Part shown: positions 1 through 6,499 of the stretch, in pieces
Layout: each line of letters begins with the position of its first letter
Position numbering within the stretch: position 1 is the first letter of the stretch
Source of the DNA: Desulfobacterales bacterium
GTDB lineage: Bacteria; Desulfobacterota; Desulfobacteria; Desulfobacterales; C00003060
Direction: 5' to 3'
DNA: 8,020 nucleotides
NCBI GenBank assembly: GCA_030613145.1
Contig: JAUWMM010000068.1
Span: 1-8,020 of the forward strand
Notes under the pieces: generated by a model
What the model saw: only the letters and a program-made list of their open reading frames with translations
What the model was told of the DNA's origin: nothing
Database searches by the model: none
Made by a program: the position numbers and the translations under genes

Positions 1-1200
1 TTTGGTTACTATATTGAGGTTTCCAAGACTAATATCAAATCAGTTCCTGCACACTATGTACGCAAACAGACCCTGGTTAACGCAGAACGCTACATTACCG
101 AGGACCTTAAGGTCTATGAGACCAAAGTGCTGGGGGCTGAAGAAAAACGAGCCCGATTGGAGTTTGAGCTGTTTTGTGTGGTAAGGAAAAGGGTGGCTCA
201 AAATAATCGTCGCATTGCCGGGATGGCTGACGCTGTGTCCAAGGTAGATGTGTTGCTGGCATTGGCTGAACTGGCTGATCAAAATGGTTATATAAAGCCG
301 GTCGTTCATGCAGGTGACAGCCTCTTTTTGAAGGAGAGTTGTCATCCCGTCATTGAAAAATTGGTATCATCTGAACGGTTTGTGCCGAATACGATTGAGA
401 TGGATCATACCTCGCGACAGGTACTTATCATTACTGGACCCAACATGGCCGGAAAATCAACACTCCTGCGTCAGGTAGCCCTGTTGGTATTGATGGCCCA
501 GACGGGTTCTTTTGTTCCAGCAGAAGCAGCTTCCATTGGAATAGTCGATCGAATCTTCACCCGGGTTGGGGCGTTTGATAACCTTGCCGAAGGCCAAAGC
601 ACCTTCATGGTGGAAATGCAGGAGACCGCCAACATCTTAAATAATGCCACTGAGAAGAGTTTGGTCATTCTGGATGAGATCGGCAGAGGGACTAGTACTT
701 TTGACGGCCTGAGCATTGCCTGGGCTGTGGCAGAATATCTACACGACTGGAAAGGCCGTGGAATCAAAACCCTTTTTGCCACTCACTATCATGAGCTAAC
801 GGACCTGGCTCTTACCAAGCCTAGAGTCAAGAATTACAATGTTGCTGTCAAGGAATGGAATGAGGAGGTTATTTTCTTGAGGAAACTGGTTGAGGGAGGT
901 ACCAATCGAAGCTATGGTATCCAGGTGGCTCGTTTAGCGGGCGTTCCGGCAGGGGTTTTGGAAAGGGCCAGAGAAATATTAAAGAACATAGAACGTGGTG
1001 AATTAAATTGTGAAGGAGAACCTGTGCTGGCACGTTCTAAGAGACCACTTGAAAAAAACGCGAGTGTTCAGCTTCCCCTTTTTACGACTTCAGGTCAGAT
1101 AGTGATTAATGCCTTGAAAAAGCTGGATATTTCAAGTATGACGCCTCTTGAAGCATTGAACCGTTTAAGCGACCTGAAAGAGTTAACGGATGATCTGTAA
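1..1200 (+). CDS. mutS: DNA mismatch repair protein MutS, C-terminal part (5' end outside window)
   Basis: The frame is open from base 1 to the TAA at 1198-1200, giving 399 visible residues; a full MutS is usually about 850-900, so over half lies upstream. MutS recognises mismatches as a dimer and uses ATP to recruit MutL. The visible part begins in the clamp region (FGYYIEVSK, then VRKQTL.NAERYIT), which is very characteristic of MutS1. Counting from codon 1, Walker [10 protein letters not shown] is at 146-154, the STFMVEM motif at 200-206, Walker [16 protein letters not shown] around 222-236 with D225/E226, and ATHYHEL at 260-266. The helix-turn-helix dimerisation region ([14 protein letters not shown]) follows. 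Near the end QLPLF (357-361) fits the QL[SD]LF-type sliding-clamp binding pentapeptide. No key residue is missing. The stop codon overlaps the start of the amidase gene, which suggests co-transcription. Confidence 0.97.
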   Translation, partial: FGYYIEVSKTNIKSVPAHYVRKQTLVNAERYITEDLKVYETKVLGAEEKRARLEFELFCVVRKRVAQNNRRIAGMADAVSKVDVLLALAELADQNGYIKPVVHAGDSLFLKESCHPVIEKLVSSERFVPNTIEMDHTSRQVLIITGPNMAGKSTLLRQVALLVLMAQTGSFVPAEAASIGIVDRIFTRVGAFDNLAEGQSTFMVEMQETANILNNATEKSLVILDEIGRGTSTFDGLSIAWAVAEYLHDWKGRGIKTLFATHYHELTDLALTKPRVKNYNVAVKEWNEEVIFLRKLVEGGTNRSYGIQVARLAGVPAGVLERAREILKNIERGELNCEGEPVLARSKRPLEKNASVQLPLFTTSGQIVINALKKLDISSMTPLEALNRLSDLKELTDDL

Positions 1201-1390
1201 CCGATCTTATTGGTACAAGGCCCATATACACACATTTTTTCTCGTCTTGCTTATTCTGTTTGTTATAAACCCGCTTGTAGCTTCAGGATATCAAAACGAA
1301 AGTGACTATCGACACGCTATGTCGTGTTTTGAAAAGCTCATGAAAGACCCTAAAAACAGAAGTTCCGACATCATTGGATTGCATGCATAA
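1190..1390 (+). pseudogene. N-terminal fragment of a frameshifted amidase gene (signal peptide and first helical repeat)
   Basis: The ATG at 1190 overlaps the end of mutS by 11 bases. The predicted peptide begins with a short polar stretch, then a hydrophobic segment (about residues 15-31, FFLVLLILFVINPLVAS), which looks like a Sec signal peptide or signal anchor. After it comes YRHAMSCFEKLMKDPK, the first half of a TPR-like helical pair. Beyond residue 55 the frame degenerates and stops at 1388-1390. In the +1 register frame (bases from 1354) the expected continuation appears at once: KQKFRHHWIACIKEF, followed by ADDALFMKARLYAELY. This is the usual N-terminal pattern of deltaproteobacterial AMIN/Amidase_3 proteins as I recall them. 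So this is not an independent gene but the 5' exon-like half of the amidase below. No strong ribosome binding site precedes 1190; translational coupling to mutS is likely. Confidence 0.8.
1351..1357 (+). other. Frameshift site in the amidase gene (five-A run)
   Basis: The sequence TAAAAAC has five A residues at 1352-1356. Adding one A gives codons for P-K-K-Q-K-F-R-H-H-W and joins the signal-peptide frame to the catalytic frame without a stop. This is seen directly. It may be a real one-base deletion or a homopolymer sequencing error. The site is not a good -1 ribosomal slippery heptamer, because the P-site tRNA would have to re-pair on TAA. Confidence 0.75.
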
Positions 1391-1452
1391 AGGAATTTGG
1401 TGCTGTTTACGCATCCCAACCGAACGGGCGAAAGGCAGATGACGCCCTTTTC

Positions 1453-2841
1453 ATGAAGGCAAGGTTGTATGCCGAGTTGTATGGGTTTTCTGGCAAAAAG
1501 AAAGACAAACAACGGGCCCTCGATTATTACAAGAGCTTGCTGAAGCGTTTTCCAGGGAGCCGATATACGTCAAAAGCTAAAAGGGCAATTACCAAGCTGG
1601 GCGGGGGCCACCCAAGTGCGTCAAAATCAATCACTGCAGTGCCGGTCAAAAAGCCTACCTTTAATAAGAAGAGATCCAATTCTAAACCAAGATCGCTTGC
1701 TGAGGTAAAGGAAATACGTTTTTGGTCCAGCCCGAGCTATACTCGTGTGGTCATTGAGGTAGAATCTGAGGTGCCCTATACCCACCGGCTGCTAAAAAAA
1801 GACCCCACCATTGCAAAGCCTATGCGTCTTTGTATTGATCTGAATCATGCGCGCATCGGGCACGGGCTAAAGCCGGTAGTACCGATCGCAGATGATCTTC
1901 TCAGCGGTGTCCGTGCAGCTCAAAATAGTCCGAATACGGTCCGGCTCGTTTTAGATATTAAATCGATCGATGATTATAAGATATTCTCTCTACGCAACCC
2001 GTTTCGCATTGTAGTCGATGTCAGTAGTGTGTCCATGATGTCCGCATCAAAGACTACATCAAAAAAACGATTTAAGCACGAACAGGAAAAGCCGGGTGGT
2101 AAGATACCCAAGGGTGCCCTGGCAAAACAACTAGCCCTTGGGGTAAAACGGATCGTCATTGACCCCGGACACGGGGGGAAAGATCCTGGTGCAATTGGTT
2201 ATTTGAAGGGTGTGCGAGAAAAGAACGTGACCCTGGAGATTTCCCGGAGACTGGCTAAAAAGATTCGTCAGAGGCTTGGATGCGAGGTCCTACTGACCCG
2301 AAACTCAGACACCTTTCTTTCACTTGAAGAACGCACTGCCATCGCAAATACCAAGAATGCCGACCTTTTCATTTCCATTCATACCAATGCGAACCGGGCC
2401 ATGGCTTGTCGTGGTATTGAGACATATTTCTTGAATCTGGCCACAGATGAAGACGCCATCCTGGTGGCTGCACGTGAAAATGCCACGTCAGCCAAGAATA
2501 TTAGTGACCTTCAGACAATCTTTAGTGATCTTATGAAAAACGCCATGATAAATGAATCGAGTCGCCTAGCGGGTTACGTTCAAGAATCCCTGATTAGGAA
2601 ATTAAAACCAAAATACAAGTGGATCAAAGACAAAGGCGTGAAAAAGGCACCCTTCTATGTACTGCTTGGTGCTAAGATGCCGTGTATATTGATAGAGACT
2701 GCTTTTATAACTAACCCCAGAGAGTGCCGCAGATTAAACAGCGCCGAATACCAGGAGGATGTAGCCGATGCCATTGCCATAGGTCTCCAACGCTATATCA
2801 AGGAGATCCATCCGGCTGCACCCATTAAGGCGCACCTTTGA
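1453..2841 (+). CDS. N-acetylmuramoyl-L-alanine amidase (AMIN + Amidase_3), main part of frameshifted gene
   Basis: This zinc amidase cleaves the bond between N-acetylmuramic acid and L-alanine in peptidoglycan and should act in the periplasm (AmiA/B/C-like). The bounds given are the longest ATG-started stretch, but the frame is meaningful from 1354 and the true start is probably 1190 in another frame. Rejoined, the product is about 550 residues: signal peptide, TPR-like helices (ADDALF..RLY, ALDYYKSLLKRFPGSR), a basic Ser/Lys-rich linker, an AMIN domain (about residues 170-280, septal or cell-wall targeting) and Amidase_3 (about 320-540). Zinc and catalytic residues in rejoined numbering are H328 (IDPGHGGKDPG), E344 (VREKN), H398 (SIHTNAN) and E503 (LIETAF). 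The catalytic domain is complete. The ATG at 1453 has no Shine-Dalgarno and would yield a protein without export signal, so a start there is unlikely to be functional. The downstream gene fxsA is convergent. Confidence 0.93.
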   Translation: MKARLYAELYGFSGKKKDKQRALDYYKSLLKRFPGSRYTSKAKRAITKLGGGHPSASKSITAVPVKKPTFNKKRSNSKPRSLAEVKEIRFWSSPSYTRVVIEVESEVPYTHRLLKKDPTIAKPMRLCIDLNHARIGHGLKPVVPIADDLLSGVRAAQNSPNTVRLVLDIKSIDDYKIFSLRNPFRIVVDVSSVSMMSASKTTSKKRFKHEQEKPGGKIPKGALAKQLALGVKRIVIDPGHGGKDPGAIGYLKGVREKNVTLEISRRLAKKIRQRLGCEVLLTRNSDTFLSLEERTAIANTKNADLFISIHTNANRAMACRGIETYFLNLATDEDAILVAARENATSAKNISDLQTIFSDLMKNAMINESSRLAGYVQESLIRKLKPKYKWIKDKGVKKAPFYVLLGAKMPCILIETAFITNPRECRRLNSAEYQEDVADAIAIGLQRYIKEIHPAAPIKAHL

Positions 2842-2918
2842 CGACTCCATTCTGTTGATTTTTGTAAAAAAGTTTTCAGCTAAGCGTTTTTAGTACTTTC
2901 AAATCTTGATGAAATCGT

Positions 2919-3071
2919 AAAAAGTCTTTTGCGAACGACATTGAGCATTTTGGGAAAAAAGCACTCAAGATGCTCCACTAACGCCCTCAAACAGCATGCA
3001 ATTATGACGTTCCGCTCTTCATGAATCGTTTTCCAAAATTGCTCAATGTCGTTCGCAAAACGGGTCTTTTT
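2919..3071. repeat. Long imperfect inverted repeat (hairpin/MITE-like element) between convergent genes
   Basis: Left arm 2927-2953 and right arm 3033-3060 are reverse complements over 27/28 bases with a single bulged A (core GCGAACGACATTGAGCA). Outside the core the pairing partly continues: AAAAAGTC at 2919-2926 faces GTCTTTTT near 3064-3071. The loop is 79 bases. Each strand has a T-run just beyond the stem, so the element could terminate transcription from both the amidase and fxsA, which converge here. The size, near-symmetry and lack of a gene would also fit a small non-autonomous palindromic element. A minus-strand reading frame through it (2880-3074) is probably a by-product of the repeat. 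Confidence 0.75.
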
Positions 3072-3108
3072 CATACACGCAAAGTGTTACCGCAATTGAA
3101 TAAAATTT

Positions 3109-3501
3109 TCAGAAGATCATTATGTTAGTTTTGTTTTCTGAGATCCATTGATCAAACTTCTTGCGCAACCATTGCTTAAACAAAGACCTAGTGTTTGGTA
3201 CCAGTATTGCGAGACCTGCCAAATCGGTAATGAATCCAGGGGTGAGCAGTACGATGCCGGCGACGAAGATCAACAGGGCATCCAACATTTCCTCTGCTGG
3301 AAGTTCCCCACGGTTCATGCTTTCTCTGACTCTCATCATAGTTTTAATTCCTTGAAGCTTGGCCAGATATGCGCCCAAAAGGCCTGTCACAATCACGACA
3401 AGGATGGTGTTAAAAGCCCCCAGGTAATATCCAATCTTTATCAAGAGATAGAGTTCAGAAAAGGGTATGAGCGTAAAAGCCAGAAACAGCTTTAGTAACA
3501 T
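3109..3501 (-). CDS. fxsA: FxsA family inner-membrane protein
   Basis: The product has 130 residues, in the normal FxsA range of about 130-160. FxsA is a cytoplasmic membrane protein; in E. coli its overproduction relieves phage T7 exclusion by the F plasmid, but its housekeeping role is not established. Hydrophobic segments lie at about residues 3-22, 25-48 and 74-100. The family signature is clear: LIPFSELYLLIKIG near the N-terminus, the LGAYLAKLQGI segment, then ELPAEEMLDALLIFVAGIVLLTPGFITDLAGL, with PGF-TD-G conserved. The C-terminus is basic (FKQWLRKKFDQW) and presumably cytosolic. The ATG (complement of 3499-3501) has GGGG about 9-12 bases upstream, a modest ribosome binding site. The gene is alone on this strand, convergent with the amidase and divergent from malQ. 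A promoter-like motif lies about 37 bases upstream of the start. Confidence 0.93.
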   Translation of the reverse strand: MLLKLFLAFTLIPFSELYLLIKIGYYLGAFNTILVVIVTGLLGAYLAKLQGIKTMMRVRESMNRGELPAEEMLDALLIFVAGIVLLTPGFITDLAGLAILVPNTRSLFKQWLRKKFDQWISENKTNIMIF

Positions 3502-3533
3502 GTTTGGTAAATCCCCAGCAGTTGTCTATTTAC

Positions 3534-3559
3534 CTTGATAGTACAGGAATTTCCTTTTT
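3534..3559 (-). promoter_or_regulatory. Palindrome-plus-minus-10 motif upstream of fxsA (left copy of a 26-base inverted pair)
   Basis: Read on the minus strand, the motif is an A-run, the palindrome AGGAAnTTCCT (3545-3555), then TACTAT (3538-3543), which could serve as a -10 box about 37 bases before the fxsA ATG. There is no good -35 hexamer; the palindrome sits where an activator or repressor might bind. The same 26 bases, with three transition differences, occur at 6349-6374 in the opposite orientation. The sequence identity is seen; the promoter role is inferred. Confidence 0.45.
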
Positions 3560-3635
3560 CGCTTTGAGCTTTCAGCTAATTTAAGCATATGCGGGTGCCC
3601 CATCATGTGTCAAGGTCAAGCGGCAAGTTTCTTCG

Positions 3636-3664
3636 TTGACGCTGTAATCCCTAATTGATATTAG
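3636..3664 (+). promoter_or_regulatory. Putative sigma-70 promoter for malQ
   Basis: TTGACG (3636-3641) is followed after 17 bases by TATTAG (3659-3664), a fair match to TTGACA/TATAAT at ideal spacing. An overlapping alternative is TTGATA (3655-3660) with TAGGAT (3678-3683), also 17 bases apart. Either would give malQ a leader of over 200 bases that contains the heptamer-repeat cluster. The match is moderate and untested. Confidence 0.4.
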
Positions 3665-3727
3665 AACTTATAGACTTTAGGATAAATGACGCATGTCTTT
3701 CAGAGAGATCTTTTCGGCATTACCTAT

Positions 3728-3789
3728 CGGATACTGGATACTGGATAAAAATACAAACTGGATTCATACATCCAGTATCCAGCATCGAG
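3728..3789. repeat. Heptamer-repeat hairpin upstream of malQ (CTGGATA type)
   Basis: CTGGATACTGGAT (3734-3746) and its exact reverse complement (3770-3782) form a 13-base stem with a 23-base loop; pairing extends three more base pairs beyond one mismatch. The arms are tandem 7-mers of the form CTGGATA. The loop contains ACTGGATT and is conserved: 38 bases, 3741-3778, match the reverse complement of 6246-6283 at 35 positions. It therefore belongs to a defined repeat element and is not just random low complexity. Confidence 0.8.
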
Positions 3790-3805
3790 CCATGTTTTAC
3801 CTCAA

Positions 3806-3825
3806 ACCTCGAGGTGCCAAGCACC
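3806..3825. repeat. Small palindrome and hairpin in malQ leader
   Basis: ACCTCGAGGT (3806-3815) is a perfect 10-base palindrome. It overlaps GGTGC-CAA-GCACC (3813-3825), a 5-bp stem with a triloop. The two structures share GGT and are mutually exclusive. No function can be assigned; no T-run follows. Confidence 0.4.
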
Positions 3826-3855
3826 GCTCCTTAAACCTAATGCCGTGGAGTGCTG

Positions 3856-3884
3856 GCATCCAGTATCGAGCATCCAGTATCCAG
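3856..3884. repeat. Second heptamer-repeat cluster, just before the malQ ribosome binding site
   Basis: GCATCCAGTATC occurs twice in direct orientation (3856-3867 and 3870-3881), followed by CAG. The strand matches the right arm of the hairpin at 3728-3789, so the left arm CTGGATACTGGAT could pair with this cluster instead of its local partner. It ends 15 bases before the GGAG that probably initiates malQ. Confidence 0.7.
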
Positions 3885-3899
3885 AAACCAGGTTTCAGT

Positions 3900-3912
3900 G
3901 GAGATCCTTTTG
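3900..3912 (+). promoter_or_regulatory. Ribosome binding site and TTG start chosen for malQ
   Basis: GGAG at 3900-3903 is six bases from a TTG at 3910. The in-frame GTG at 3898 has only CAGG (3889-3892) upstream, and a GTG at 3850 would translate the repeat cluster itself. The TTG start makes the protein begin MSKLSHNQIINELASFCGI, close to the usual MalQ N-terminus. Confidence 0.5.
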
Positions 3913-6192
3913 TCCAAATTATCCCACAATCAAATTATTAATGAATTGGCATCCTTTTGCGGCATCGAATCGGAGTACCGGGACAACTGGGGTCGCGTCC
4001 ACCAAACATCGGTAGAAACCAAACAGAACATTCTTAAGGCAATAGGGGAGAACGTTGATACTGGTGCGCAGGCAAATGAGGCGTGGCATTTGAGGCGAGA
4101 GCGAGAATGGTCACGCATGACAGAAACTACTATTGTGACCAGCCTCTCAAGCATGCCAAAGGAATTGGTATTTCAGATACCCCTTAGCAGGGCACAGGGT
4201 GCTTCAGCTGGCCCAGTTATTAAGGATCTGGAGGTGTCCCTGGAAGTGACAGATGAGCAGGGTATGGTCCAACACATTGCTTTCAGCAATAATGAGTTGT
4301 CTTTTTGTGAAAAAAAACTGGTTGGAAACTGTGTGTACGAGCGCTGGGGTGTGCCGTTCCCCCAACTTGTGACTCTGGGTTATTACAAGTTTTGCCTATC
4401 CGCACACTTTGGAAATTATCACAGGGCACAAAATATATTTGTTGCAATATGTCCCGAGAAGGCATTCATCCCGCCTCCCTTACAGGGCGACTGCCGCACC
4501 GCTGGTATCTCCATAAGCCTTTATGGAGTCCGATCAAAGAATAATTGGGGAATAGGTGATTTTGGCGATTTGAAAAAGGTCGTTGATTGGGTAGCAAAGG
4601 ACCTTCACGGGGGCGTTATTGGTTTAAATCCGCTTCATGCTACTTTTAACCGCATGCCTTTTAACACTAGTCCCTACCTTCCTATGAGCCGCTTTTACCG
4701 AAATTTTATTTATCTGGACATCTCCACCATGGAGGATTATCGAGATTCACGAGAGGCACAGAGCATCGTAAAGGCTGCCGAAACACAGCGTCTTTTGTCT
4801 GAGTTCCGGGCCTCAGACACGGTCCAGTATGAACAAGTCGCTGCGCTCAAACAAAAGGTATTGAAGATGGTTTTTAAAACCTTTTTTGAAAATCACTGGA
4901 ACAGGCCTGGCACCGAAACCGACCGGAAAAAGGAGCTTGAAAACTACATCGATAGGGAAGGTTTCCTGTTGGACAACTTTGCGACCTTTTGTGCCTTGGA
5001 TTCATACATACGCTCCAGCGATCCGGAGGTATGGATCTGGTCACAATGGCCCCCGGAATACCAACGGCCTGACACTGAAGCAGTTCGGCAATTTCGACAG
5101 AAACACTGGAAGAAGATACTTTTTTATAAATACTTGCAATGGCAATTGGAAAAACAGCTTGCACAAATCCAGGACTATGCAAAAAGCCGGGCAATGTTTA
5201 TCGGCCTCTACCATGATTTGGCACTGGCCATCGATCGGTTCAGCGCCGACTTTTGGGCCTATCAGGATTTCTTCATTTCTAAACTTCGGGTGGGAGCCCC
5301 GCCGGACGCATTCTCACAACACGGTCAGGATTGGGGGTTCCCTCCGCCCGACACGGAGAAGTTGCGAGAAAGCGGTTATAAACTTTTTATTAGAGAAATT
5401 CGAAAAAATTGTGCTTTCGGGGGGGCTTTGCGGATCGATCACGTCATGAGGTTTTTTCATCTCTACTGCATACCTGAAAACGAGCCACCAAGGAAAGGGG
5501 CCTATGTGTCTCAACCTTTTGAAGATTTGCTTGGCATTGTTGCACTGGAGAGTGTTCGGAACCGAGTACTCATCATCGGAGAAGACCTTGGCACTGTTTC
5601 TCCATATATACGGAAGAGACTGACTGAAACCAACATCCTTTCATACAGGCTCCTCTATTTTGAAAAAGATAATAATCAAAACTTTATTCTGCCGGAAGAC
5701 TATCCTGAATTGGCCCTGGTGACTGTTACGACCCACGATCTACCCACATTGGCTGGATTTTGGAGCCACAGGGACATTGAGGTACGCAAGGAAGCAGGCA
5801 TGTTTGACAGCAAACAGGCATTGATTGAGGCTATTGCAGAAAGAACGATAGACAAGAAAGAGTTGTTAAAGTTGTTAAAGGGGTTGGGTCTGCTTCCCGG
5901 ACACTGTTCCACGGACGTAAATGCCTATCCTCAGATCACAGGGGATCTCCACAACGCAGTTGTTGGTTTCCTTGCAATGACTCCTTCGAAGCTGTTCATA
6001 TTAGGACAGCAAGACCTGTTTAAGGAGACAGAGCAGCAAAACCTCCCTGGAACGACCATCGAATACCCAAATTGGTCCTTGAAAATGAAATATACTTTGG
6101 AACAATTTCGGAGTGACCCTGAGGCAAAGGGTTTTTCCGACATGTTTCGAAATTGGATCAAGAGATCAGGACGAAATAACCTCGCAGATTAG
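3910..6192 (+). CDS. malQ: 4-alpha-glucanotransferase (amylomaltase / disproportionating enzyme, GH77)
   Basis: MalQ transfers alpha-1,4-glucan segments between maltodextrins and releases glucose; it acts in the cytosol in maltodextrin or glycogen metabolism. With the TTG start the product has 760 residues, longer than E. coli MalQ (694). The N-terminal part (INELASFCGIESEYRDNWGR..TS.ETK..IL.AIG) is the helical start typical of the long MalQ subtype, followed by a beta-rich domain (about residues 70-195). The GH77 barrel begins near GISISLYGVRSKNNWGIGDFGDL and NPLHA. Predicted catalytic residues by motif are D510 (nucleophile, ALRIDHVMR), E558 (acid/base, IIGEDLGTV) and D610 (TTHDLPTL). Also present are TSPYLPMSRFYRN and YHDLALAIDRF. 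The gene is complete. It stands alone, divergent from fxsA, and is flanked by inverted copies of two repeat modules. A start at 3898 or 3850 cannot be excluded. Confidence 0.95.
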   Translation: MSKLSHNQIINELASFCGIESEYRDNWGRVHQTSVETKQNILKAIGENVDTGAQANEAWHLRREREWSRMTETTIVTSLSSMPKELVFQIPLSRAQGASAGPVIKDLEVSLEVTDEQGMVQHIAFSNNELSFCEKKLVGNCVYERWGVPFPQLVTLGYYKFCLSAHFGNYHRAQNIFVAICPEKAFIPPPLQGDCRTAGISISLYGVRSKNNWGIGDFGDLKKVVDWVAKDLHGGVIGLNPLHATFNRMPFNTSPYLPMSRFYRNFIYLDISTMEDYRDSREAQSIVKAAETQRLLSEFRASDTVQYEQVAALKQKVLKMVFKTFFENHWNRPGTETDRKKELENYIDREGFLLDNFATFCALDSYIRSSDPEVWIWSQWPPEYQRPDTEAVRQFRQKHWKKILFYKYLQWQLEKQLAQIQDYAKSRAMFIGLYHDLALAIDRFSADFWAYQDFFISKLRVGAPPDAFSQHGQDWGFPPPDTEKLRESGYKLFIREIRKNCAFGGALRIDHVMRFFHLYCIPENEPPRKGAYVSQPFEDLLGIVALESVRNRVLIIGEDLGTVSPYIRKRLTETNILSYRLLYFEKDNNQNFILPEDYPELALVTVTTHDLPTLAGFWSHRDIEVRKEAGMFDSKQALIEAIAERTIDKKELLKLLKGLGLLPGHCSTDVNAYPQITGDLHNAVVGFLAMTPSKLFILGQQDLFKETEQQNLPGTTIEYPNWSLKMKYTLEQFRSDPEAKGFSDMFRNWIKRSGRNNLAD

Positions 6193-6213
6193 AAGTGCGC
6201 CATGTGAACTTAG

Positions 6214-6226
6214 CGCCCTTCGGGCG
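6214..6226 (+). other. Short GC hairpin after malQ
   Basis: CGCCC (6214-6218) and GGGCG (6222-6226) form a 5-bp stem with a TTC loop, 22 bases after the malQ stop. No T-run follows, so it is not a convincing terminator by itself; it precedes the larger repeat hairpin directly. Confidence 0.35.
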
Positions 6227-6229
6227 GAC

Positions 6230-6306
6230 AGATGCTGGATGCTTGATACTGGATGTATCAATCCAGTTTCTATCTTTATCCAGCATCAAGTATCCAGTAT
6301 CGTTTT
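6230..6306 (+). terminator. Heptamer-repeat hairpin downstream of malQ, possible terminator
   Basis: Arms 6230-6255 and 6277-6302 pair over 26 positions. In the plus-strand RNA I count 21 Watson-Crick pairs, three G-U pairs and two mismatches (one at the outer end). The loop is 21 bases. The stem is followed at once by TTTT (6303-6306), so it could act as a rho-independent terminator for malQ, although its AT content is high. Its 38-base core (6246-6283) is an inverted copy of 3741-3778 upstream of malQ. Confidence 0.55.
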
Positions 6307-6348
6307 GCTATACATAGCCCGTCCTATGCCCTTAAAATCCTTAGGTAA

Positions 6349-6374
6349 AAAAAGGAAGTTCCTATACTATTAAG
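6349..6374 (+). promoter_or_regulatory. Palindrome-plus-minus-10 motif, right copy; candidate promoter of the TrpF-like operon
   Basis: Read on the plus strand: A-run, AGGAAGTTCCT palindrome (6353-6363), then TATACT (6363-6368), a good -10 match. No -35 box is recognisable at the right distance. It matches the complement of 3534-3559 at 23 of 26 bases, all differences being transitions. The next start codon is at 6500, so a transcript from here would have a leader of about 125 bases. That leader shows only a weak GGAC/GTCC hairpin (6381-6396). Confidence 0.45.
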
Positions 6375-6499
6375 ATAGAAGGACAAAACCGAGTCCTCTT
6401 TGGTGCGGTAAATTTCCACAACACAAAGTGAATTACGGAAACACGACAAGCATAGAAACGGATTGCGTCTTCCTTCAGATTATATGAGGTGAAAAGAGA

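Noticed and set aside
1351..1357. Programmed -1 ribosomal frameshifting to make the amidase
   Set aside because: T AAA AAC lacks the three identical bases needed at the start of a slippery heptamer, and I see no convincing stimulatory hairpin; a one-base deletion or sequence error is simpler.
2880..3074. Minus-strand 64-residue reading frame
   Set aside because: It runs through both arms of the long inverted repeat, overlaps the end of the gap before fxsA, and shows no known domain; probably a by-product of the repeat.
3693..3941. Plus-strand 82-residue reading frame
   Set aside because: It is largely a translation of the heptamer repeats, overlaps the start of malQ in another frame, and has no recognisable product.
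4886..5449. 187-residue plus-strand reading frame inside malQ
   Set aside because: It lies in another frame of a clearly conserved GH77 domain and its product is not protein-like in any recognised way.
6355..6367. GAAGTTCCTATAC, identical to one arm of the yeast FRT recombination site
   Set aside because: There is no second inverted arm at the right spacing, and the motif is part of the local inverted pair; the identity is most likely chance.
3534..6374. Classical transposon with target-site duplication around malQ
   Set aside because: No transposase gene lies inside and I find no direct duplication outside the outer inverted repeats, so I do not annotate a mobile element, only the repeats.
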